DNA from: Nitrospinaceae bacterium | GTDB taxonomy: Bacteria; Nitrospinota; Nitrospinia; Nitrospinales; Nitrospinaceae | DNA length: 6,435 bases | Direction: 5' to 3' | NCBI GenBank assembly: GCA_029261615.1 | Contig: JAJDAX010000186.1 | Location: 1-6,435 of the forward strand | Shown: one piece after another, positions 1 to 4,557 of the stretch | How the letters are laid out: each line of letters begins with the position of its first letter | Position numbering within the stretch: the stretch's first letter is position 1 | Position numbers and translations under genes: made by a program | The notes under the pieces: model-generated | What the model was told of the DNA's origin: nothing | Database searches by the model: none | What the model saw: only the letters and a program-made list of their open reading frames with translations

Positions 1-41
1 CTTTGGAAATAAAGTAGGTGGTCGTCCTGGCTATTCAGCAT
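1..41 (-). CDS. tssF: Probable TssF, N-terminal fragment (T6SS baseplate), cut by the window edge
   Basis: An ATG at 41-39, in a different frame from tssE, opens a frame that runs without a stop to the left edge and encodes MLNSQDDHLLYFQ. TssF (VasA/ImpG) proteins typically start with a short acidic stretch, then a leucine pair and aromatic residues (pattern like DDLLRYYERE), which DDHLLYFQ resembles. The start lies inside the end of tssE (11-nt overlap), the tight coupling expected of the tssE-tssF pair in many T6SS clusters. No strong Shine-Dalgarno sequence precedes it, so re-initiation after tssE translation is likely. TssF works with TssG, TssE and TssK in the cytoplasmic baseplate wedge. 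Only 13 codons are visible, so the call rests on position, overlap and a short motif. Confidence 0.65.
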   Translation of the reverse strand, partial: MLNSQDDHLLYFQ

Positions 42-531
42 TCACGGTCACTTTGCCTGTGTCGTTTCGAATGGCGATGGGAAACGAGACGGGTTCTCGA
101 ATGTGATCCAACTGGACCATGCCTTCAACCCGGACCACGACAGAGCGTTCATTGGGGGCGGTAGAATCGACAGAGACCTGGACCTGTTGGAGGCGGGGTT
201 CATAACGGGTGATGGCTTCTTTGATGGTGCGGGCGATGGTGATGTGGTCATCCTCGGCATTAGGATTCATGCCTGTGGTGTCGGCGACCCCATAGTCGAT
301 GACGCTTCGGCCGCGTTTTTTAAGATCGGTTTTTGAAACAATGCAACGGGTGTTGAGTACCCGGTCGATTTCGCGAATGATGGAGAGAAATAACTCGTCT
401 TTTGTGTAGGTCCGCTGTGGGCGGGGCTCCTCGCCCGAATTTAAATCGGTATCGACCAGACGGTCGAGAAGCCCCGCACGAGCGGGATCGTGTTTCGATT
501 TACGTGGCCAAAGATCCTTAGACCGCTTCAT
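31..531 (-). CDS. tssE: TssE, gp25-like T6SS baseplate protein
   Basis: The protein has 166 residues, close to the family size. TssE is the homologue of phage T4 gp25 and helps nucleate the sheath on the cytoplasmic baseplate. Visible family marks are LLDRL at 21-25, the helix ending in VLNTR at 58-62 (the family LLNTR motif), SVIDYGVAD at 76-84 (family S-V-x-N/D-Y-G) and the helix ending in YEPRL at 110-114 (family EPRL). A beta-rich tail follows. The start chosen is the ATG at 531-529, because the open frame upstream of it (to 693) lies inside hcp and reads as low-quality basic sequence without family similarity. This start overlaps the hcp stop by 14 nt. No clear Shine-Dalgarno is present, so translation is probably coupled to hcp. 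Family assignment is firm; the exact start is likely. Confidence 0.93.
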   Translation of the reverse strand: MKRSKDLWPRKSKHDPARAGLLDRLVDTDLNSGEEPRPQRTYTKDELFLSIIREIDRVLNTRCIVSKTDLKKRGRSVIDYGVADTTGMNPNAEDDHITIARTIKEAITRYEPRLQQVQVSVDSTAPNERSVVVRVEGMVQLDHIREPVSFPIAIRNDTGKVTVNAE

Positions 532-1021
532 TCTTGAACAGGTCCCAACCGGATTCTTTGTTTCCTTCTTTACCGCCGCCGCCTTCTTTCTGTGGCAGGT
601 AATTCCAGGTGATCTTCGCGTAGTTGAACGAGATCGATTCACTTGGAATATCGCCAGCACCGCCGGAAACGGAATAGTTAGTGATGATGGCATCGGTCAG
701 AACATACTTGATGTATTCAACTGGCACAGGCTTGGCAGCTGCACCATCTGAACGCCAGCAGGAAATCGTGATTTTTTTGAGCGCCCGACCGGTACAACAA
801 GCGGAAGAAATATCCGGTGTACCAATGTCCATTGATTTAGTAACAGAAAAATCAGAAAGATAAACCCTTTCAACCGTTGCCCCGCCAGATGTGCTGCGAG
901 TGGATGATGCGGGTTGATTGGCCGCAAAGGAGAAGGAGTGGATTTCAAACCATCCCGTGTGATCCTTGTCAGTGGATTCTCCCTTGATTCCTTCTATCTC
1001 CATATACATGTCACCAGCCAT
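518..1021 (-). CDS. hcp: Hcp (TssD), T6SS inner-tube protein
   Basis: The protein has 167 residues, about the size of Pseudomonas Hcp1. Hcp forms hexameric rings that stack into the tube fired by the sheath; it is also secreted and can carry small effectors in its lumen. Family features are the start MAGDMYMEIEGIKGES, DKDHTGW at 18-24, a glycine-containing loop near 44-48, the LSDFSVTKSMD strand at 55-65, YIKYVLTDAIITNYSVSG at 103-120, ESISFNYAKITWNYLPQ at 128-144 and the closing GWDLFKNEAV at 158-167. The loop at 146-154 is rich in glycine and lysine. There are three cysteines (a CC pair at 75-76 and one at 88). No signal peptide is seen, as expected. A strong Shine-Dalgarno precedes the ATG. 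The gene follows tssC after a 102-nt gap with a stem-loop, and tssE overlaps its end. Confidence 0.96.
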   Translation of the reverse strand: MAGDMYMEIEGIKGESTDKDHTGWFEIHSFSFAANQPASSTRSTSGGATVERVYLSDFSVTKSMDIGTPDISSACCTGRALKKITISCWRSDGAAAKPVPVEYIKYVLTDAIITNYSVSGGAGDIPSESISFNYAKITWNYLPQKEGGGGKEGNKESGWDLFKNEAV

Positions 1022-1027
1022 GTATGA

Positions 1028-1034
1028 CTCCTTT
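1028..1034 (-). promoter_or_regulatory. Ribosome binding site of hcp
   Basis: The minus strand reads AAAGGAG with 6 nt before the hcp ATG. This is near-optimal in sequence and spacing, fits the high Hcp demand, and fixes the hcp start. It contrasts with the weak sites before tssE and the probable tssF. Confidence 0.85.
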
Positions 1035-1044
1035 CATTTTAAAG

Positions 1045-1075
1045 GTCACTTGCATGCCTCATTTAAGAGAGTGAC
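1045..1075 (-). repeat. Short inverted repeat upstream of hcp
   Basis: GTCACT at 1045-1050 and AGTGAC at 1070-1075 on the plus strand form a perfect 6-bp inverted repeat with a 19-nt spacer that holds the palindrome GCATGC. It lies between the large stem-loop and the hcp ribosome binding site. It could form a second weak hairpin or be a protein site. Six pairs can arise by chance. Confidence 0.3.
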
Positions 1076-1078
1076 AGC

Positions 1079-1112
1079 CTGCCTGAGTCGTAACAAAGTA
1101 CGACCCAAGCAG
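1079..1112 (-). promoter_or_regulatory. Strong stem-loop in the tssC-hcp gap
   Basis: In the transcript sense, arm CTGCTTGGGTCGTA pairs with TACGACTCAGGCAG around a 6-nt loop (CTTTGT). This gives 14 continuous pairs, two of them G-U wobbles. The stem begins 11 nt after the tssC stop codon and ends about 44 nt before the hcp Shine-Dalgarno. What follows (GCTGTCACTCTC) is not T-rich, so it does not look like a classical intrinsic terminator. A role in transcript processing, in protecting a 3' or 5' end, or in partial attenuation that sets Hcp dose is inferred. Pairing is seen directly; function is not. Confidence 0.7.
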
Positions 1113-1123
1113 TATATCAGTTT

Positions 1124-2602
1124 TTAGCCACCAGCGGGGGGCGGCAGTTCCGCCACAAGGCGAATAGACGCGGTTAGTTCTTCCAACTGGAAGTGCGGAC
1201 GAAGGAACACCACTGCATTGTAGCAGCCGGGTTTCCCGGGGATTTCGGTAACATCCACGCGGGCTTCCCTCAGCGGGTACTTTGACTTGGTTTCCTGGCC
1301 TGCATCATCACTCAACAGGACATAGCTTGCAATCCAGTTGTTGAGGTAGGCTGCGACGTTGTCTTTGGTCATAAAGCTACCGACCTTGTCCCGCATGATC
1401 GACTTCAAATAATGCGCAAAGCGCGATGCATTCAGAACGTAAGGTAACAGAGCGGACAAGCGCGAGTTGGCGTTGGCCGCATCCAGATTGTAGACCTTCG
1501 GTTTGTTGGTCGTTGCTCCGCCAAAAAATGCGGCGTAGTCGGTGCCTTTGCAATGGCACAGAGAAATGAAGCCCAAGTCGTTGAGCTCTTTTTCCCGACG
1601 ATCCGTAATGGAAATTTCGGTTGGGCATTTGAGGGCGATATCGCCTTCGTCGGTTTTGAAGGTATGTGTTGGCAAACCTTCGACCTTGCCGCCGCCTTCC
1701 ACGCCGCGGATAGCCGCAACCCAGCCGTGCAGAGAAAACGCGTTGGTGATCCGCTCGGTAAGAACCCAGGCAGAGTTTGTCCACGCGTATTTATTATGGT
1801 CACGACCGTCGACATCTTCACGGAAATCCAGGCCTTCCACCGGCACAGTATCCGGACCGTATGGCAGGCGAATTAACGCACGCGGCAGAGTCAGGGTAAC
1901 GTATCGGGAATCTTCTGATTCACGGAACGAACGCCATTTGATGAGTTCGGCACTTTCAAAGATTTTCGCAAGGTCGCGCGGAATACCAAGATCAGCGTAG
2001 CTGTCCAGATCGAACAAACGTGGATGTGCGGCCGCAATAAACGGAGCGTGTGCGGCGGCTGCCACTTGAGAGATCTTTTCGAGCAATGCCATGTCCTGCG
2101 GATGACGGGTGAATTCGTAATCGCCTACCAACATGCTGTAGGGATGTCCGCCGAAAGTACCGTATTCCTCTTCGTAAACCTTTTTGAACATCGCGCTCTG
2201 GTCGAACTCGACGGCTTTCTCAAGGTCTTTGAGGAGGTCCTTTTTTGAAACGTTCATCAACCGGAGTTTCAGCGTGGTGCTGGTCTCCGAGTTCATGACG
2301 AGGTAATTCATGCCGCGCCAGGAGCTTTCCAACTGCTGGAAAGCCTCATTGTGCATGACTTCGTTAAGCTGGTTGGTGATGAGTTCATCGATCTGGGCGA
2401 TGCGGTTGCTGATCATTGCCACGGTATCGGCGTTGACCGTCATCCCTTCGTCCAGAATCTGGGTGGCAAACTCGGCAACGAGGTCCTTGGCGTAATCCAC
2501 TTGGGATTCGTCACGGGCGATGCGACCGTTTTGAATAATATTGTCGACGAGGCTTAATTCTTCTGCTGTGGCTCCGCCTTCTGCACTTGTTTCTTCAGCC
2601 AT
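1124..2602 (-). CDS. tssC: TssC (VipB), large T6SS sheath subunit
   Basis: The protein has 492 residues, the usual TssC length. With TssB it builds the contractile sheath around the Hcp tube in the cytoplasm; contraction drives the tube out and ClpV recycles the sheath. Family blocks are well kept: LESSWRGMNYLV at 91-102, EEYGTFGGHPYSMLVGDYEF at 145-164, LPYGPDTVPVEGL at 246-258, GGGKVEGLPTHTF at 303-315, CHCKGTDYAAFFGG at 349-362, RFAHYLKSIMRDKVGSF at 394-410 and the C-terminal block of about 442-487 with REARVDV, PGCYNAVVFLRPHFQLEEL and RLVAELP. The first 15 or so residues are a variable Glu/Ala/Gly-rich lead. The ATG shares one base with the tssB stop (TAATG) and has a strong Shine-Dalgarno inside the tssB end, so the two subunits are probably made by coupled translation in matched amounts. 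Confidence 0.97.
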   Translation of the reverse strand: MAEETSAEGGATAEELSLVDNIIQNGRIARDESQVDYAKDLVAEFATQILDEGMTVNADTVAMISNRIAQIDELITNQLNEVMHNEAFQQLESSWRGMNYLVMNSETSTTLKLRLMNVSKKDLLKDLEKAVEFDQSAMFKKVYEEEYGTFGGHPYSMLVGDYEFTRHPQDMALLEKISQVAAAAHAPFIAAAHPRLFDLDSYADLGIPRDLAKIFESAELIKWRSFRESEDSRYVTLTLPRALIRLPYGPDTVPVEGLDFREDVDGRDHNKYAWTNSAWVLTERITNAFSLHGWVAAIRGVEGGGKVEGLPTHTFKTDEGDIALKCPTEISITDRREKELNDLGFISLCHCKGTDYAAFFGGATTNKPKVYNLDAANANSRLSALLPYVLNASRFAHYLKSIMRDKVGSFMTKDNVAAYLNNWIASYVLLSDDAGQETKSKYPLREARVDVTEIPGKPGCYNAVVFLRPHFQLEELTASIRLVAELPPPAGG

Positions 2603-3144
2603 TAGCCTTCTCCTCCTTCCTCGCCGCCTTCAGCCCCTTCGCCTTCTTCATCGGCAGGGCGGGCAGCTTTCATTTCAGTCAGACCTTCGGTGTTTTCCAC
2701 AACTTCACCCAACAAACGGTCGAGTTCGTCATTACCATCCAGTTTGGTGAGAAGGTCACTCAGCTTCTGGCGTGCTTCATAAAGTTTGCGCAGGGCAGGG
2801 ACTTGTTTAACGACTTCAACGGGTTCAAAGTCATCCATGGTCCGGAGTTTTAATTCCACGTTGAGTTGGGAATCGTCATCCAGAATGGTGTTTTTGACCC
2901 GCATGGTTAGACGTGGTTCGATTGAAGTCATGACTTCGTTAAAGTTGTCCCGGTCAATCTCAACGAACTTCCGTTCTTTGAGCAGCGGTAGCGGTTCTTC
3001 GGGATTTCCCGAGAGATCCGCCAGAATTCCTACTACAAACGGGAGTTCTTTCATTTCGATCGCACCCAGTGTTTCCACATCGTAAGTGATCTGGACCCTG
3101 GGTGGCCGAACCCGGCCCAACTTGTGTTGGATACTTTCAGCCAT
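2602..3144 (-). CDS. tssB: TssB (VipA), small T6SS sheath subunit
   Basis: The protein has 180 residues, slightly longer than the usual 160-170. TssB pairs with TssC to form the sheath protomer. The N-terminal signature RVRPPRVQITYDVE is at 11-24, followed by ELPFVVGILADLSG at 33-46 and RKFVEIDRDNF at 58-68, all classic TssB motifs. FEPVEVVKQVPALRKLYEARQKLSDLLTKLDG at about 106-137 is the conserved helical part that contacts TssC. The last 15 or so residues form a Glu/Gly-only tail with no family counterpart that I recall; it accounts for the extra length and is encoded by the purine tract that also serves as the tssC ribosome binding site. The start is supported by a strong AAGGAGG 4 nt before the ATG. 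Confidence 0.97.
   Translation of the reverse strand: MAESIQHKLGRVRPPRVQITYDVETLGAIEMKELPFVVGILADLSGNPEEPLPLLKERKFVEIDRDNFNEVMTSIEPRLTMRVKNTILDDDSQLNVELKLRTMDDFEPVEVVKQVPALRKLYEARQKLSDLLTKLDGNDELDRLLGEVVENTEGLTEMKAARPADEEGEGAEGGEEGGEG
2612..2618 (-). promoter_or_regulatory. Ribosome binding site of tssC inside the tssB 3' end
   Basis: The minus strand reads AAGGAGG followed by 9 nt before the tssC ATG, inside a longer purine run (GGAAGGAGGAGAAGG) that codes for the Glu/Gly tail of TssB. It supports the tssC start at the TAATG stop-start overlap and suggests both independent and coupled initiation. Confidence 0.8.
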
Positions 3145-3148
3145 ATCG

Positions 3149-3155
3149 CCTCCTT
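3149..3155 (-). promoter_or_regulatory. Ribosome binding site of tssB
   Basis: The minus strand reads AAGGAGG with a 4-nt spacer (CGAT) before the tssB ATG. The match to the anti-Shine-Dalgarno is full and the spacer is a little short. It fixes the tssB start. Confidence 0.8.
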
Positions 3156-3182
3156 TTTAGAGGTTTCCATCTGGTTAGTAAT

Positions 3183-3195
3183 AAGTTCAGAACTT
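3183..3195. repeat. 13-nt perfect palindrome in the tssA-tssB gap
   Basis: AAGTTC and GAACTT flank a single central base at 3189. It lies about 40 nt upstream of the tssB start. It has the size of a small dimeric-regulator half-site pair, but no known operator is recognised and a 12-base match in AT-rich DNA may be chance. Confidence 0.35.
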
Positions 3196-3240
3196 TAAAT
3201 TAAAAAAACACGTAAACTCTTAGATCCATACCTGTCATTG

Positions 3241-4422
3241 TTAATCGTCTGTTTCCTGAGGTCCCGGTCCGAGCCCCAGGAGGTCGTAAATGAACCTGAG
3301 ATCGTTATCGTCGCGCACAATTTCAAGCAACAATTGGTCAAGGGTCATGTCTCCCCACGACACGGCCCTGCGAATGAGATGAGGCGTTGGGCTGTGTGGC
3401 TCCGTTCGTTCGAGGTAGTTCGCTACCTCGGTCAGTAAACGGTAAGCCTCACTGCGGGATCTAATTTTCCCCGGTGGTCCCGGCACACCATTTCCCGTTG
3501 CCGTCACTTCTTCCTGATCGATTGAGCCTGTGTTTTCCTGGTCTACATCAAGGGTCTCGTTATCCACGAATTCGGTTCCCTCCTTCATAGATTCTGTCGG
3601 CTGTCCGACTGGCTGGGGGTCGATCTCTTCAGCATCAATTCCCTGACGCTGCAGGATTTCTTCCAGCAGGCGGTTGATTGCCCGCAAACCCTCCCGGTAA
3701 TCCAGGAGGCTTGGTGATTCCTTGCCGCATTTATCATCAAGAAACCCTTCGAGGTTTCTCAATCGATCGCGTGACCCCTGGACCTGGGTTGCCAGCTCCC
3801 GGTAAAATTCCGGTGGTGTGTGATCGCAGCTCGCAAAAAACCGGGTGTAATTGAGTTCCGACTCCAGATTGTCACGGGCCTTTTGATTTTTTCTTGCTTC
3901 GTTTTCGTTTCGGGACGCGATTTCATAATCTGCAAAGGTGACCGGCACATGTTCGGTCAGTCTTGGAGCCGATAGTGGAATCAATTTGAGCTGAACCGCC
4001 AGTTTGGAATTGACCCACTCAAACGGACGGATTCGTGCTTCAAAGTCCCCCTCGTCAATCTGGGGATACGCTGTATCCCAAAAATGTTCGCATAGCCGGA
4101 ACAGCACTTCGAGGCCATTGCGAATCCCTTCAAAACGGTGTCGGTGGGCCCAGGCTTCCAGCAACCAGGCGCCAATTTGGAGGTCTTTAGTCTGGGTCTC
4201 GAGAGCCTCAACCGATTGTTGAATGACTTGATCCCAGTCGGCCTGCTTGAGGTCTGTCTCCCAGACACCCTGGTCAAGCCTGGGATTGTCCTGTTTCCGA
4301 GCATCCTGTATCTTGTCGTAGGTGCCCTCATACCTGAGAGATTCACCTTCAGGCTTTTCGTCACTGATGGGGGTATCGAGCTTTTCCCAATCCACCCATC
4401 GAGGTGTTACAGAAATGGTCAT
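3241..4422 (-). CDS. tssA: TssA, T6SS assembly cap/baseplate-associated protein (ImpA family)
   Basis: The protein has 393 residues. TssA proteins link the membrane complex, baseplate and growing tube/sheath. Residues of about 17-140 form the ImpA N-terminal domain: TPISDEKPEGESLRYEGTYDKIQDAR near the start, then WLLEAWAHRHRFEGIRNGLEVLFRLCEHFWDTAYPQID at about 86-123. A helical middle part (about 165-260) is followed by a polar, acidic linker (about 264-318) that looks disordered. The C-terminal domain (about 320-385) carries SRSEAYRLLTEVANYLERTEPHSP, RRAVSWGDMTLDQLLLEIV and a closing LLGL, the pattern seen in short TssA proteins such as Pseudomonas TssA1. No hydrophobic C-terminal segment is present, unlike long TssA types. 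The ATG at 4422 is the first Met of the frame. Its Shine-Dalgarno is only modest (AAGG 3 nt upstream, or CAGG 9 nt upstream). Confidence 0.93.
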   Translation of the reverse strand: MTISVTPRWVDWEKLDTPISDEKPEGESLRYEGTYDKIQDARKQDNPRLDQGVWETDLKQADWDQVIQQSVEALETQTKDLQIGAWLLEAWAHRHRFEGIRNGLEVLFRLCEHFWDTAYPQIDEGDFEARIRPFEWVNSKLAVQLKLIPLSAPRLTEHVPVTFADYEIASRNENEARKNQKARDNLESELNYTRFFASCDHTPPEFYRELATQVQGSRDRLRNLEGFLDDKCGKESPSLLDYREGLRAINRLLEEILQRQGIDAEEIDPQPVGQPTESMKEGTEFVDNETLDVDQENTGSIDQEEVTATGNGVPGPPGKIRSRSEAYRLLTEVANYLERTEPHSPTPHLIRRAVSWGDMTLDQLLLEIVRDDNDLRFIYDLLGLGPGPQETDD

Positions 4423-4463
4423 ATACCTTAACCTGCCTGTTTCAATGAGACCTCTATCATTTT

Positions 4464-4514
4464 TTCTGGCTGCAAGCCTCCCTGGGTAAAAGAGAGAACA
4501 GTGGGTAGCCAGAA
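4464..4514. repeat. 8-bp inverted repeat with 35-nt spacer between tssM and tssA
   Basis: TTCTGGCT at 4464-4471 and AGCCAGAA at 4507-4514 are exact reverse complements. In the transcript they could close a larger stem whose interior also contains GGCT-TGC-AGCC. Its function is unknown; the long spacer lowers confidence that it folds as one hairpin. Confidence 0.4.
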
Positions 4515-4538
4515 TGGGAATATCTTAATCAGAGGCCT

Positions 4539-4556
4539 TCATAAATCCCTTTATGA
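4539..4556 (-). repeat. Small hairpin directly after the tssM stop
   Basis: In transcript sense TCATAAA, loop GGGA, TTTATGA gives seven pairs, six of them A-U, starting right after the tssM stop codon. It is weak and not followed by a T run, so it is not a convincing terminator. It may only mark the 3' end of tssM. Confidence 0.35.
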
Positions 4557-4557
4557 T

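Larger units (their letters stand above)
3145..3240 (-). other. AT-rich gap between tssA and tssB, possible regulatory region
   Basis: These 96 nt hold no convincing gene. In transcript sense they contain a run of seven T (near 3200-3207), an AATTTAAA stretch, a perfect 13-nt palindrome and the tssB ribosome binding site. The stretch is clearly more AT-rich than the coding DNA around it, as many promoter regions are, but I could not place a convincing -35/-10 pair. The T run has no stem before it, so it does not look like an intrinsic terminator. An internal promoter for the tube and sheath genes is possible. Confidence 0.3.
4423..4557 (-). other. Gap between tssM and tssA with inverted repeats, no gene
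   Basis: These 135 nt carry no convincing gene on either strand. They contain two inverted repeats, listed separately, and the weak tssA ribosome binding site. A 10-codon ATG frame ending 5 nt before the tssA ATG is present in transcript sense but has no good Shine-Dalgarno. No clear -35/-10 or -24/-12 promoter was found. The gap may hold a processing site or a weak internal promoter. Confidence 0.35.

Noticed and set aside
532..693. N-terminal extension of the tssE frame to an ATG at 693
   Set aside because: The extra 54 residues are antisense-free but lie wholly inside hcp in another frame, are basic and low in family character, and the ATG at 531 gives a normal-length TssE.
1079..1112. 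Intrinsic terminator after tssC
   Set aside because: The stem is strong but no U-rich tail follows in transcript sense, and hcp and tssE belong to the same operon; listed as a stem-loop instead.
1542..2000. Long plus-strand open frames opposite tssC (also 1553-1876 and 2024-2248)
   Set aside because: They are shadows of a strongly conserved sheath gene; none shows a family motif or a convincing ribosome binding site.
3200..3238. 12-codon frame starting just after the tssA stop
   Set aside because: Too short, no clear ribosome binding site, and it ends in the T run; likely chance.
4427..4459. 10-codon leader-like frame ending just before tssA
   Set aside because: No good Shine-Dalgarno and no run of a regulatory amino acid; a frame this short is expected by chance.
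4423..4557. Sigma-54 type promoter suggested by TTGC in the tssM-tssA gap
   Set aside because: No GG at the required distance upstream of the GC, so the -24/-12 pattern is not met.
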